In this document: in pieces, positions 1-9,084 of the stretch
Position numbering within the stretch: position 1 is the stretch's first letter
How the letters are laid out: each line of letters opens with the position of its first letter
Assembly (NCBI RefSeq): GCF_018598555.1
Contig: NZ_JAHEWN010000006.1
Location: forward strand, 1 to 64,000
DNA: 64,000 bases
DNA from: Curtobacterium aurantiacum
Lineage (GTDB): Bacteria > Actinomycetota > Actinomycetes > Actinomycetales > Microbacteriaceae
Direction of reading: 5' to 3'
Program-made: the position numbers and the translations under genes
Notes under the pieces: generated by a model
What the model was told of the DNA's origin: nothing
What the model saw: the letters and a program-made list of their open reading frames with translations, nothing else
Database searches by the model: none

Positions 1-268
1 CGACCAGGCACGAGGTCAATCAATAAATTGGCATTGACAATGTGCACGCTGTTGAGTTCTCAAGGACCAGACGCACTCCCCGCTCGACCCACAAGGGGCT
101 CCGCCAGAGAGGCATTCGTCTTGTTCCACCCTCGGACACGTCGAATCACTTCGACTTCTTCAGGAGGACGTTGCCTGAGCGGGACCCCGTCCGGACTGCA
201 TCTCCAGGTGTTCAACCCGGTGATCGTCTCGGCCGTTCCGTTCTCCGCCTCAGCGGCAACGAGTGATT
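1..268 (-). promoter_or_regulatory. 5' leader of an rRNA operon (16S gene beyond left edge)
   Basis: No convincing protein gene. Read on the minus strand, the stretch at 69-38 carries the TTGAGAACTCAACAGCGTGC element that sits upstream of 16S rRNA in actinobacterial rrn operons (antitermination and RNase III processing leader). It includes the palindrome TTGAGTTCTCAA (52-63) and an inverted CATTG/CAATG pair (32-42). No 16S 3' end is seen, so this is a leader rather than a 16S-23S spacer, and the rRNA would start left of base 1. Small open frames here are taken as chance. Confidence 0.6.
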
Positions 269-298
269 ACTTTACGCAGAGGTGAACGGCAGCGCCAA
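269..298 (-). promoter_or_regulatory. Putative rRNA operon promoter
   Basis: On the minus strand a TTGGCG -35 (298-293) and TAAAGT -10 (274-269) are separated by 18 bases and lie just upstream of the rRNA leader. The match is reasonable for a sigma-70-type promoter, but it is only inspection of one sequence. Confidence 0.4.
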
Positions 299-360
299 GC
301 CGGCCCACATCCCGGGCGTGTCGCTTGCAGCGGCACCGGGAGCACTCGCGCCCGGCAACG

Positions 361-399
361 ACGAACGGCCCGCTCCCCACCGGGGAACGGGCCGTTCGT
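361..399 (-). terminator. Terminator of the serA-leuB-ilvE-FAH operon
   Basis: Perfect 12-bp stem acgaacggcccg (361-372) with cgggccgttcgt (388-399), extended by a cccc/gggg inner stem. It lies 9 bases beyond the stop of the hydrolase gene and separates it from the divergently placed rRNA promoter. Confidence 0.8.
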
Positions 400-407
400 G
401 GCCGCTG

Positions 408-1178
408 TCAGTGCCGGGCGATGACCGGGTTCTTGAGCGTGCCGATGCCGGAGATGGTGACCTCGACGATCTCGCCGTCCCGGATCTGCCCGACGCCGGC
501 CGGGGTCCCGGTCAGGATGACGTCGCCGGGCAGGAGGGTCCAGATCGAGGAGACGAACTCGACGAGCGACGGGATGTCGTGCACCATCTCGTTCGTCGAC
601 GCCGCCTGACGGAGGTCGCCGTCAACGCGCGTCTCGAGCCGGATGTCCGACGGGTCGATCTCCGTCTCGATCACGGGGCCGAGCGGGCAGAACGTGTCGA
701 AGCCCTTCGCCCGGGTCCACTGGCCGTCACGCGCCTGCAGGTCACGGGCCGTCACGTCGTTCGCGATCGTGTACCCGAGGATGACGCTCGCGAAGTCCTC
801 TCGCCGGACGTTCTTCGCGAGCGAGCCGATCACGATGGCGAGTTCGCCCTCGTGGTCGACGCGGCCGATGTCGGCGGGCAGCCGGATGGGTTCGTCGGGA
901 CCGATCACCGAGGTGTTCGGCTTGAGGAACACCACCGGGTCGTCGCCGGCGCGCTCGTCCATCTCGGAGGCGTGCTCGGAGTAGTTGAGCCCGACGCCGA
1001 TGACCTTCGAGCGCGGGATGACGGGGGCGAGGAGCTTGGCGTCAGCGAGTGCGACCCGCTCCCCCGTGGTCTCGAACCCCTGGTACATCGGGTCTCCGGC
1101 GAGCACCACCAGGTGCCGCTCGTCGAGGATGCCGTACCGGGGGTCTTCACCCTTGCTGCTGAACCGTGCGATCTTCAC
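408..1178 (-). CDS. Fumarylacetoacetate hydrolase family protein
   Basis: 256 aa, full length for the small FAH-domain family (acylpyruvases and related C-C bond hydrolases using a divalent metal). Family signatures visible: VGLNYSEHASEM near residue 62, FLKPNTSVIG, the metal-ligand region DHEGELAIVIG near 110, ANDVTARDLQ, and LTGTPAGVG near the C-terminus. It is the last gene of a serA-leuB-ilvE run, 30 bases after ilvE, so it may be co-transcribed with amino acid synthesis. The substrate cannot be told from sequence. ATG start. Confidence 0.88.
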   Translation of the reverse strand: MKIARFSSKGEDPRYGILDERHLVVLAGDPMYQGFETTGERVALADAKLLAPVIPRSKVIGVGLNYSEHASEMDERAGDDPVVFLKPNTSVIGPDEPIRLPADIGRVDHEGELAIVIGSLAKNVRREDFASVILGYTIANDVTARDLQARDGQWTRAKGFDTFCPLGPVIETEIDPSDIRLETRVDGDLRQAASTNEMVHDIPSLVEFVSSIWTLLPGDVILTGTPAGVGQIRDGEIVEVTISGIGTLKNPVIARH

Positions 1179-1208
1179 TGTTCGACCCTACCCACGCCCG
1201 CCGGTCGA

Positions 1209-2318
1209 TCAGGACGCGTCGGTCAGCTTGGTCATCCACCCGTGGGGGTCGGGAAGACGGCCGTACTGGATGTCGGTGAGCTCGTCGCGCAGGGACATCG
1301 TGAGCTCCCCCGCCCCCACGGTCGGCGAGCCGATGGTGAAGCCCTCGCCCCGGAGTTCGGCGATCGGGGTCACCACGGCGGCGGTCCCGCACGCGAAGGC
1401 CTCGGTGATCGAGCCGTCGGCGACACCGTCCCGCCACTCGTCGAGCGTCACCCGGCGCTTCTCGACGGTCAGCCCGCGGTCCTCCGCCAACTGCAGGATC
1501 GAGTCACGCGTGATGCCCTCGAGGATGGAGTCGGAGTCGGGCGTGACCAGGGTGCCGTCCGACTTGACGAGGACGACGTTCATGCCGCCGAGCTCTTCGA
1601 GGTACCTGCCCTCCACCGAGTCGAGGAACATCACCTGCTGGCAACCGTGCTCGTACGCCTCCTGCTGGGGCAGCAGCGACGAGGCGTAGTTGCCGCCGGT
1701 CTTCGCCGCACCGGTCCCGCCCTTGCCGGCACGGGCGTACTGCGTCGACAGCCAGATCGACACCGGTTTGGGGCCGGACGTGAAGTACGCACCGGCCGGG
1801 CTCGCGATGCAGTGGTACGCCACGGCCTGTGCGGCGCGGACCCCGAGGAACGACTCCGTCGCGATCATGAACGGCCGCAGGTACAGGCTGGTTTCGGGCG
1901 CCGAGGGCACCCAGTCGACGTCGGTCTGCACGAGCTGCCGGATCGACTCGACGAACGCCTCGACCGGGAGCTCCGGGAGCGCGAGCCGTCGGGCGGACCG
2001 CTGGAACCGCCGAGCGTTGGCGTCCGGTCGGAACGACCACACCGAGCCGTCGGCGTGCCGGTAGGCCTTGAGCCCCTCGAAGATCTCCTGGGCGTAGTGC
2101 AGGACGCTCGCGCTCGGGTCGAGGGACAGCGGCCCGTACGGGTGGATCGACGCGCTGTGCCAGCCGTCGTCGAGCGTCCACTCGACCGTGGCCATGTGGT
2201 CGGTGAAGTGCTTGCCGAAGCCCGGGTCGGCCAGGATCTGCTCGCGCTCCGCAGCGGCCCGGCGATCGGCTGAGGGGGTGTTGGCGAACTCGAGTCCGAA
2301 GGCGGTGTCGGTGCTCAT
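1209..2318 (-). CDS. ilvE: Branched-chain amino acid aminotransferase
   Basis: 369 aa class-IV PLP aminotransferase, the usual length for actinobacterial IlvE. It makes Leu, Ile and Val from the 2-oxo acids with glutamate. The Schiff-base lysine is K206 in GAAKTGGNYASS; LHYAQEIFEGLKAYR and the SLYLRPF segment are typical of BCAT. It follows leuB by 15 bases in the serA-leuB-ilvE operon, providing the last step of the pathway whose early steps (ilvDBNC) lie 5-10 kb to the right. Confidence 0.95.
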   Translation of the reverse strand: MSTDTAFGLEFANTPSADRRAAAEREQILADPGFGKHFTDHMATVEWTLDDGWHSASIHPYGPLSLDPSASVLHYAQEIFEGLKAYRHADGSVWSFRPDANARRFQRSARRLALPELPVEAFVESIRQLVQTDVDWVPSAPETSLYLRPFMIATESFLGVRAAQAVAYHCIASPAGAYFTSGPKPVSIWLSTQYARAGKGGTGAAKTGGNYASSLLPQQEAYEHGCQQVMFLDSVEGRYLEELGGMNVVLVKSDGTLVTPDSDSILEGITRDSILQLAEDRGLTVEKRRVTLDEWRDGVADGSITEAFACGTAAVVTPIAELRGEGFTIGSPTVGAGELTMSLRDELTDIQYGRLPDPHGWMTKLTDAS

Positions 2319-2333
2319 GGGGAGGGCTCCTTC

Positions 2334-3416
2334 TCAGGCGGTGGTGGTGCGTGCCGTGGCCGCGGCGGCGATCGCGTCGCCGATCTCGGCCGTGCGACGC
2401 GGAGTGGTGCCCCGATCGGCGAGGTCGGACTCCACTGCGCCGGTCACCGCCGCCGCCAGGTCACCGCGACCGAGGTGGTCGAGCAACAGGGCGACGGACA
2501 GGATCGCGGCAGTGGGATCGGCGAGCTGCTGACCTGCGATGTCCGGCGCGGAACCGTGGACCGGCTCGAACATGCTGGGGAAGGTGCCGTCCGGGTTGAT
2601 GTTGCCCGAGGCCGCCAGACCGATGCCGCCGCTGATCGCGCCGGCCAGGTCGGTGATGATGTCGCCGAACAGGTTGTCGGTGACGATGACGTCGAAACGA
2701 GCGGGGTCGCGGACCATGTGGATGGTGACCGCGTCCACGTGCTGGTAGTCGACCGTGACGTCCGGGTACTCGGCGCCGACGGCCGCGACGGTGCGCTGCC
2801 AGAGGGCCCCGGCGTGCACCAGGACGTTGCTCTTGTGCACGAGGGTGAGGTGCCGACGCGGGCGGCGGTGCGCCAGGTCGAACGCGTACCGCACGACCCG
2901 CTCCACGCCGAACGCGGTGTTCAGCGAGACCTCGGTCGCGATCTCCTGCGGAGTCCCGGTGCGGATGGCACCGCCGTTGCCGACGTACGGCCCCTCGGTG
3001 CCTTCACGCACGACGACGAAGTCGACCTCGCCTGGGTCGGCGAGCGGCGTCGCGACGGCCGGGTGGACCGTCGTCGGCCGCAGGTTCACGTAGTGGTCGA
3101 ACGCGAAACGGAGCTTCAGGAGCAGCCCGCGCTCGATGATGCCGCCCGCCAGGCGTGGGTCGCGCGGGTCGCCCCCCACCGCACCGAGCAGGATCGCGTC
3201 GTGCTCGGCGATGGCCGCCATGTCGTCGTCCGTGAGGATGTCGCCGGTCTCCAGGTACCGTGCGGCGCCGAGGGAGAACGGGGTCTCCTCGACCATGAGG
3301 TCGTCGGGCAGCACGGCGTGCAGCACCTTCAGTGCCTCGTCGACGACCTCGGGACCGATGCCGTCGCCGCGGATGACCGCGAGTCGGATCGTCTGCGCAC
3401 TGCTCATGTCCGCCAC
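2334..3416 (-). CDS. leuB: 3-isopropylmalate dehydrogenase
   Basis: 360 aa. Oxidatively decarboxylates 3-isopropylmalate with NAD in leucine synthesis. Visible motifs are [10 protein letters not shown] at the N-terminus, the substrate loop [27 protein letters not shown], the catalytic lysine in [10 protein letters not shown], the metal-binding [13 protein letters not shown], and [12 protein letters not shown] near the coenzyme site. It lies 4 bases after serA, clearly one transcript. Confidence 0.95.
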   Translation of the reverse strand: MADMSSAQTIRLAVIRGDGIGPEVVDEALKVLHAVLPDDLMVEETPFSLGAARYLETGDILTDDDMAAIAEHDAILLGAVGGDPRDPRLAGGIIERGLLLKLRFAFDHYVNLRPTTVHPAVATPLADPGEVDFVVVREGTEGPYVGNGGAIRTGTPQEIATEVSLNTAFGVERVVRYAFDLAHRRPRRHLTLVHKSNVLVHAGALWQRTVAAVGAEYPDVTVDYQHVDAVTIHMVRDPARFDVIVTDNLFGDIITDLAGAISGGIGLAASGNINPDGTFPSMFEPVHGSAPDIAGQQLADPTAAILSVALLLDHLGRGDLAAAVTGAVESDLADRGTTPRRTAEIGDAIAAAATARTTTA

Positions 3417-3420
3417 TCCC

Positions 3421-5010
3421 CTACAGCGTGATGTCGATCTCGCGGAGCGAGGAGGCGTCGATCGCGGAGCGGACGTGCTCGAGGATCTCGGCCGGGACGG
3501 GCGAGTCGACCGTCAGGACGCTGAGCGCCTGCCCGCCGGCGGCTTCGCGCGAGATCTGCATCGCGGCGATGTTGATGCCGGCCTGGCCGAACTCCTTGCC
3601 GTAGACCGCCACGATCCCCGGACGGTCGGTGTACTCCATCACGACGTGGTGCCGGTCGAGCGGCACCTCGACGTCGTGCCCGTTGATCTCGACGAGCTTC
3701 TCGACCTGCTTCGGGCCGGTGAGCGTGCCGGAGACGCTGATCGCCGGGCCGTCCGACTGGGCACCGCGGATCGTGAGCACGTTGCGGTACTCCGGGCTGT
3801 CGGTCTCGGTGATCAGGCGGACGGTGACCCCGCGCTGCTCCGCGATGAGCGGTGCGTTGACGTAGGAGACCTGGTCGCTGACGACGTCGGTGAAGACGCC
3901 CTTGAGCGCCGCGAGCTTGAGGACGCTGACGTCGTACTCGGCGAGCTCGCCGTGCACCTCGACGTCGATGCTCGTGACCGGCGACGTCGCGAGGGCGGTG
4001 AAGACCTGACCGAGCTTCTCGACGAGCGGGATCCCGGGGCGCACGTACGGGTCGATGACACCGCCCGCGACGTTCACGGCGTCGGGCACGAGCTCGCCGC
4101 CGAGGGCGAGACGGACCGACTTGGCGACCGAGACGCCCGCCTTCTCCTGCGCTTCGTCGGTGGAGGCACCGAGGTGCGGCGTCACCACGACGTTCGGGAG
4201 CGCCAGGAGCGGCGAGTCCTTCGGGGGCTCGGACACGAAGACGTCGAGGCCCGCTCCGGCGATGGTGTTCGAGGTCAGCGCCCGGTGCAGGGCGTCCTCG
4301 TCGATCAGGCCACCGCGAGCGACGTTGACGACGAACGCGGTCGGCTTCATGAGCGCGAACTGGGCGTCCGAGATCATGCCGAGGGTCTCCGGCGTCCTCG
4401 GCATGTGGATCGTGGTGAAGTCCGCCCGACGCAGCAGATCTTCGAGGGAGACGAGCTCGACCCCGAGCTGCTGCGCCCGCGCAGTGGTGACGTACGGGTC
4501 GTAGGCGATGACGGAGACCCCGAACGCCTGCAGCCGCTGGGTGATGAGCGCGCCGATGCGGCCGAGGCCGATGATGCCGACGGTCTTCTCGTAGAGCTCG
4601 ACACCGGTGTACGACGAGCGCTTCCACGCACCGGCGGCCAGCGAGGCGTGGGCGGCCGGGATGTGCCGCGCGAGCGACAGGATGTGCCCGACCGTGAGCT
4701 CCGCCGCCGAGATGATGTTCGAGGTCGGGGCGTTCACCACCATCACGCCGGCGGTCGTCGCCGCCTTGATGTCGACGTTGTCGAGGCCGACGCCGGCACG
4801 GGCGACGACCTTGAGGGCCGGCGCCGCGGCGATCGCCTCGGCGTCGATCTTGGTGGCGGACCGCACGAGGACGGCGTGCGCGTCGGACAGCGCCGCCAGG
4901 AGCGCCGGACGGTCGGTGCCGTCCACGTTCCGGATCTCGAAGTCGGGCCCGAGGGCGTCGACCGTTGCGGGCGAGAGTTCTTCGGCGATCAGGACGACCG
5001 GCTTCGACAC
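3421..5010 (-). CDS. serA: D-3-phosphoglycerate dehydrogenase, long ACT-containing form
   Basis: 529 aa, the long actinobacterial type: NAD-binding catalytic domain (about 1-315; [22 protein letters not shown] with the catalytic Arg, [12 protein letters not shown] with the catalytic His), an intervening domain (about 316-450), and a C-terminal ACT domain (about 455-529, [16 protein letters not shown]) that binds serine for feedback control in this family. First step of serine synthesis. First gene of the serA-leuB-ilvE-FAH operon; the promoter should lie in 5011-5109. Confidence 0.96.
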   Translation of the reverse strand: MSKPVVLIAEELSPATVDALGPDFEIRNVDGTDRPALLAALSDAHAVLVRSATKIDAEAIAAAPALKVVARAGVGLDNVDIKAATTAGVMVVNAPTSNIISAAELTVGHILSLARHIPAAHASLAAGAWKRSSYTGVELYEKTVGIIGLGRIGALITQRLQAFGVSVIAYDPYVTTARAQQLGVELVSLEDLLRRADFTTIHMPRTPETLGMISDAQFALMKPTAFVVNVARGGLIDEDALHRALTSNTIAGAGLDVFVSEPPKDSPLLALPNVVVTPHLGASTDEAQEKAGVSVAKSVRLALGGELVPDAVNVAGGVIDPYVRPGIPLVEKLGQVFTALATSPVTSIDVEVHGELAEYDVSVLKLAALKGVFTDVVSDQVSYVNAPLIAEQRGVTVRLITETDSPEYRNVLTIRGAQSDGPAISVSGTLTGPKQVEKLVEINGHDVEVPLDRHHVVMEYTDRPGIVAVYGKEFGQAGINIAAMQISREAAGGQALSVLTVDSPVPAEILEHVRSAIDASSLREIDITL

Positions 5011-5109
5011 AGCAGCTGTTTCCTCACTCGAGACGGTTGGTATCCCACCATGCTATCGACGCAGGCCGGTGGTGACGACCGCGGGAGCGGTCCTGTGGAG
5101 AACCACACG

Positions 5110-5155
5110 ACGGCCGGGAGACACGGGGCGGGGCCGCACCGTGCCTCCTGGCCGT
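5110..5155 (-). terminator. Hairpin terminator after the 5168 gene
   Basis: 17-base arms (5110-5126 and 5139-5155) pair with two wobble positions. The hairpin lies 12 bases past the stop of the small membrane gene and before the serA promoter region. Confidence 0.6.
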
Positions 5156-5167
5156 CGGCGGGTCGCG

Positions 5168-5551
5168 TCAGAAGTCCAGCAGCGTCGGGACGTACAGCTG
5201 GAGGTCGAGCCAGAGGGCGCCGGCGCCCGCGAAGGCGACCACGAACACCGCGATCGTGACGGGCAGGCTCGCACGCCGGGTGATGGCGATCGCCGCGACG
5301 AACGCGACCGGCGCGATCAGGATGTCGAGCACGAGCCACAGCCACGGTGTGCTGGTCTGCAGCGAGTCGCCACCCGAGGTCGTCTCGAGGAACGCGTTGA
5401 AGGCGTCCACCCGCTGGGTGATCTGCGTCAGGTTGCCGACGGCCTGCACCGTCATGTAGGCGAACAGGACCGCGAACACGGCCCAGACCACGATCTTCGC
5501 GACGACGGGGGCGGTGTTCCGGCGGGTCGTCGCCGGCACGGCCCCGGTCAC
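5168..5551 (-). CDS. Small integral membrane protein
   Basis: 127 aa from the GTG at 5551, chosen because this codon overlaps the upstream gene's stop as GTGA and has a GGAG element 7 bases before it; a longer GTG start at 5581 is possible. Three hydrophobic segments (about residues 18-38, 73-94 and 97-117). No recognisable domain. It is translationally coupled to the next membrane protein, so the two may act together. Function unknown. Confidence 0.6.
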   Translation of the reverse strand: MTGAVPATTRRNTAPVVAKIVVWAVFAVLFAYMTVQAVGNLTQITQRVDAFNAFLETTSGGDSLQTSTPWLWLVLDILIAPVAFVAAIAITRRASLPVTIAVFVVAFAGAGALWLDLQLYVPTLLDF

Positions 5552-6012
5552 CCGAAGCTCCGGGTCAGGAGGAACGGCCACGGGAACAGCACGACGGCGC
5601 CGAGGAGCATCCAGAGCAGTCGGGTGCGGGTCCGGCTGCCGCGGGCTGCCCAGAGCACCACGGTGAACCAGAGGGCGGGCGCGAGGATCGCGAGGAAACG
5701 GAGCACCTCGACGAAGAGCGTGAGGACCGTGTCGACGCCGGAGACGTACGCGGTCGACGCGGTGAGGAGCCAGGCCACCGTGTAGAGCAGGTAGAGGCCG
5801 CCGAAGACGCCGAACCCGACGAGCGCGCCGGAGGTCTCGGGTGCCTCGGGGTCGCGCGCTCCGCGGTCACGCACCGCCACCGGGTTGTGCGCCGCGTCGA
5901 CGTGGGTGGCGTCGTCGGCGTCCCCCCAGCTGAGGGCGGCGTCGTCGGTGTCGACGGCGTTCGGCACGTCCGGGTCGGTCGACCCGTCTGGTGGGGATGC
6001 TGCCGTGGTCAT
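5548..6012 (-). CDS. Small integral membrane protein
   Basis: 154 aa. The N-terminal ~50 residues are acidic and hydrophilic (many Asp), followed by about three membrane segments (residues ~60-80, 92-118, 130-150). The C-terminus overlaps the start of the following membrane protein by 4 bases. No family recognised. ATG at 6012. Probably the first gene of a two-gene membrane unit. Confidence 0.65.
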   Translation of the reverse strand: MTTAASPPDGSTDPDVPNAVDTDDAALSWGDADDATHVDAAHNPVAVRDRGARDPEAPETSGALVGFGVFGGLYLLYTVAWLLTASTAYVSGVDTVLTLFVEVLRFLAILAPALWFTVVLWAARGSRTRTRLLWMLLGAVVLFPWPFLLTRSFG

Positions 6013-6085
6013 GCCCCCGATTCTACGAGGGACGAGCCTGCCGCGGGACCAACCGTCGTCGGCGAGGGGCCTGCTTCGGCGTTCG

Positions 6086-7276
6086 TCAGGCGTCGGCGGG
6101 CTGCGTCGCGAGGACCTCGGCGACGACGTCGCGGACGGCCGGGAAGAGCGGGTGGCTCTCCATCAGGCCGGTGAGGATCTCGGTGAGCGCGTGCGCGGTC
6201 GCACCGGAACGCAGGAGCGCGTGCAGCTCGATCGACTCCGGGTCGTTCTCGTCGTCGAAGGCGAGCGCCACGCGGACCGCGCCGAGCAGGTGCTCGACGG
6301 GCAGGCCCCGCTCGGCGAGCTGCGACGCCGGGCCGACGAAGCGCTCGCGCCGACCGAGTTTGCGGAGCGGGTTGCGCCCGACGCGTGCCGTGGAGTCCGG
6401 CAGGTGCGGGTTCGCGATGCGGGAGAGGTTCGCGGCGACGTAGCGCGCGTGGTCCGCAGGGTCGAACCCGTGCTTCGCGATCAGCAGCGCCGTCGTCTCG
6501 GCGAGGACGCCGTCGACCTCGGCGCGGACGGCGTCGTCCTCGAGTGCTTCACGGATGAGCCGGATGCCGCGCACGTACCCGTGGTAAGCGGCGGTCGCGT
6601 GCGCGGTGTTCACCGTGTAGAGCTTGCGCTCGACGAACGGCTGCAGGTCGTCGACCCAGGTGACGCCCTCGATCGTCGGCGGCTCGGCGTCGGACCCCAG
6701 GAACGGGGTGCGCTCGATGACCCACTCGTAGAACGGCTCGAGCACCACGTCGAGTCCACCGGACTGGCCGAGCACGCCGGACTGGTCCGGCACGATGCGG
6801 TCGATCGCGCAGTTCGCGAAGACGGCGGCGATGTCGCGGTCCTCGAGGATCGGGGCGCGGCGGATGCTGGCGTGCAGGGAGTCGGTCGCGTTGAAGGCGT
6901 TCTCGCAGGCGACGATCGTGACGTCGCCGCGCTCGAGCGGACGTGCCGCGAGCCCCTCGGCGATGAGCGGCGCGACCAGCGGGAGCGTGCGGGCGCCCAC
7001 CGCGGTGGTCACGACGTCGGCCGCGGCGATGGCCTGGACCACACGCTCTCGGTCGGTCTTGCTGTTCAGCGCACGGAACCCGTGGACGAGGTTCTCGACC
7101 GGCCTCTCGCCGACCTCGTGCACGACGAACCGGCCGGCTTCGTTGAGGGCGGAGACCACGCGCTCGTCGACGTCGACGAAGGTGAGCTCGTAGCCGCTCG
7201 CCACGAGGAACTGGCCCACGAACCCGCGCCCGATCTTGCCGGCGCCGATGTGGACCGCTCGCTTCGTCACCGCCAT
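6086..7276 (-). CDS. mtlD: Mannitol-1-phosphate 5-dehydrogenase
   Basis: 396 aa, typical for MtlD, which interconverts mannitol-1-phosphate and fructose-6-phosphate with NAD. The N-terminal Rossmann motif is VHIGAGKIGRGF; the catalytic K-x5-N-x2-H pattern of the polyol dehydrogenase family is in ERKLYTVNTAHA. No mannitol PTS gene lies next to it, unlike the usual mtl operon, so it stands alone here; its substrate supply must be encoded elsewhere. Confidence 0.9.
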   Translation of the reverse strand: MAVTKRAVHIGAGKIGRGFVGQFLVASGYELTFVDVDERVVSALNEAGRFVVHEVGERPVENLVHGFRALNSKTDRERVVQAIAAADVVTTAVGARTLPLVAPLIAEGLAARPLERGDVTIVACENAFNATDSLHASIRRAPILEDRDIAAVFANCAIDRIVPDQSGVLGQSGGLDVVLEPFYEWVIERTPFLGSDAEPPTIEGVTWVDDLQPFVERKLYTVNTAHATAAYHGYVRGIRLIREALEDDAVRAEVDGVLAETTALLIAKHGFDPADHARYVAANLSRIANPHLPDSTARVGRNPLRKLGRRERFVGPASQLAERGLPVEHLLGAVRVALAFDDENDPESIELHALLRSGATAHALTEILTGLMESHPLFPAVRDVVAEVLATQPADA

Positions 7277-7432
7277 CCGACGATCATCCCATGCTGGTCG
7301 GCGCGGTCCTGACCGCGGGTGCGCGGCACGGCCGACGCGTGTCGGGAATCGTCCGGGCGCACGGCGGAGGGACGCCTGTCCGCGGCGTCGGGGCTGGAGG
7401 AGAGCTGCTGCATAACGTTCGGGTCACATCGC

Positions 7433-7463
7433 GAGGCGGCGGTGCACAGTGCACCGCCGCCTC
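7433..7463 (-). terminator. Terminator after ilvC
   Basis: Near-perfect palindrome: arm gaggcggcggtgcac (7433-7447) and its complement at 7449-7463, functionally a 12-bp GC stem with a 7-base loop. It lies 23 bases past the ilvC stop. The rest of 7277-7486 holds no gene that I can support; it should contain the mtlD promoter. Confidence 0.75.
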
Positions 7464-7486
7464 GTCATCGAGTGGTTCTCGGAAGA

Positions 7487-8512
7487 CTACCGCGCGGCGG
7501 AGCCGTCCACGTAGTCGCCGTCGTTCTGCTTCCACGCGAAGAGCGCGCGGAGCTCACGGCCGGTGGCCTCGATCGGGTGGCCCTCGCCCTTGGCGCGGAG
7601 CGCCTTGAACTCGGGTGCGCCGGCGTCCTGGTCCTCGATGAAGCGCTTCGCGAAGGCACCGTTCTGGATGTCCGCGAGCACCGCCTTCATGTTCTCCTTG
7701 ACGTCCGGCGAGATCACGCGCGGGCCGGAGACGTAGTCACCGAACTCGGCGGTGTCGGAGATCGACCAGCGCTGCTTGGTGAGGCCGCCCTCCCAGATGA
7801 GGTCGACGATGAGCTTCAGCTCGTGCAGGACCTCGAAGTAGGCGATCTGCGGCTGGTAGCCCGCCTCGACCAGGGTCTCGAAGCCGTACTGGATGAGCTG
7901 CGACGTGCCACCGCAGAGGACGGCCTGCTCACCGAACAGGTCGGTCTCGGTCTCCTCGGTGAAGGTTGTCTTGATGCCGCCGGAGCGCAGGCCGCCGATG
8001 GCCTTCGAGTACGACCACGCGAGATCCCAGGCGGAACCGGAAGCGTCGACCTCGACCGCGACGATCACGGGGACGCCACGGCCGGCCTCGTACTCGCGGC
8101 GGACGGTGTGCCCCGGGCCCTTCGGCGCGACGAGCGACACGTCGACACCCTCGGGCGCCTCGATGTAGCCGAAGCGGATGTTGAAGCCGTGGCCGAAGAC
8201 GAGCGTCGCGCCCGGCTTGAGGTTCGGACGGATGTCCTCGGCGTAGACGATGCGCTGGACCTGGTCCGGCGCGAGGATGACGACGACGTCGGCCCACGCG
8301 GTGGCGTCGCCCGGCGTGTGGACCTCGAAGCCCGCCTCTTCGGCCTTCTGGCGGCTCTTCGAGCCCTCCTGCAGGCCGATCTTCACCTCGACACCCGAGT
8401 CACGGAGGTTGAGTGCGTGGGCGTGGCCCTGCGAGCCGTAGCCGATGACGGCGACCTTCTTGCCCTGGATGAGCGTCAGGTCGGCGTCGGCGTCGTACAC
8501 GATGTCAGTCAC
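7487..8512 (-). CDS. ilvC: Ketol-acid reductoisomerase, class I
   Basis: 341 aa, short class I form. Converts acetolactate and acetohydroxybutyrate with Mg and NADPH in valine and isoleucine synthesis. [19 protein letters not shown] is the nucleotide-binding site; [17 protein letters not shown] and the metal-binding [10 protein letters not shown] and SDTAEFGDY segments are present. GTG start at 8512 with GGAGAC upstream. It follows ilvN by 71 bases and is the last gene of ilvDBNC before a strong terminator. Confidence 0.95.
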   Translation of the reverse strand: MTDIVYDADADLTLIQGKKVAVIGYGSQGHAHALNLRDSGVEVKIGLQEGSKSRQKAEEAGFEVHTPGDATAWADVVVILAPDQVQRIVYAEDIRPNLKPGATLVFGHGFNIRFGYIEAPEGVDVSLVAPKGPGHTVRREYEAGRGVPVIVAVEVDASGSAWDLAWSYSKAIGGLRSGGIKTTFTEETETDLFGEQAVLCGGTSQLIQYGFETLVEAGYQPQIAYFEVLHELKLIVDLIWEGGLTKQRWSISDTAEFGDYVSGPRVISPDVKENMKAVLADIQNGAFAKRFIEDQDAGAPEFKALRAKGEGHPIEATGRELRALFAWKQNDGDYVDGSAAR

Positions 8513-8583
8513 GAGGGTGTGTCTCCTTGGTTCTGGGGTCGGTGCCGGGCACCATCGGCGCCCGGGAAGGGTGTGGCGGGTGC

Positions 8584-9084
8584 TCAGCGCACCCGGTCGG
8601 TGATGCTCTTCGGTCCGCGGCCCATGCCGAGGAGTCCCGCGCGGGCGAGCTCCTTGACGCCGTAGGGCTCGAGCACGCGGAGGATCGCCTGGATCTTGCC
8701 GGGGTCGCCGGTCACCTCGACGATCAGGGAGTCGGTCGCCACGTCGACGACCTGGGCACGGAACAGGTTCACTGCTTCGAGCACCGCCGAGCGCGTCTGG
8801 TTGTCGACGCGCACCTTCACGAGCATGTGCTCGCGCTGGACCGACTGCGAGAAGTCCAGTTCGACGATCTTGATGACGTTCACCAGCTTGTTGAGCTGCT
8901 TCGTCACCTGTTCCAGCGGGAGGTCCTCGACGTCGACGACGACCGTGATCCGGCTGAGGCCGTCCACCTCGGTGTTGCCGACGGCGAGCGACTCGATGTT
9001 GAACCCGCGCCGGGCGAACAGCCCGGCGACACGGGTCAGCAGACCGGGCTTGTCCTCCACGAGGAGGGAGAGGACGTGGCTCAT
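8584..9084 (-). CDS. ilvN: Acetolactate synthase regulatory (small) subunit
   Basis: 166 aa. N-terminal ACT domain (about 4-75; [31 protein letters not shown]) that binds valine in this family, followed by the C-terminal ALS small-subunit domain. The ATG overlaps the ilvB stop by 4 bases (ATGA), so the two subunits are translationally coupled. Also named ilvH in some genomes. Confidence 0.95.
   Translation of the reverse strand: MSHVLSLLVEDKPGLLTRVAGLFARRGFNIESLAVGNTEVDGLSRITVVVDVEDLPLEQVTKQLNKLVNVIKIVELDFSQSVQREHMLVKVRVDNQTRSAVLEAVNLFRAQVVDVATDSLIVEVTGDPGKIQAILRVLEPYGVKELARAGLLGMGRGPKSITDRVR

Noticed and set aside
28-285. Two small plus-strand frames at the left edge
   Set aside because: They overlap the rRNA leader, which explains the conserved sequence; no ribosome site or recognisable protein.
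282-2273. 663-codon plus-strand open frame opposite FAH and ilvE
   Set aside because: Antisense shadow caused by high GC; composition is Arg/Asp/Val/Gly-rich with no domain, while the minus strand encodes clear enzymes.
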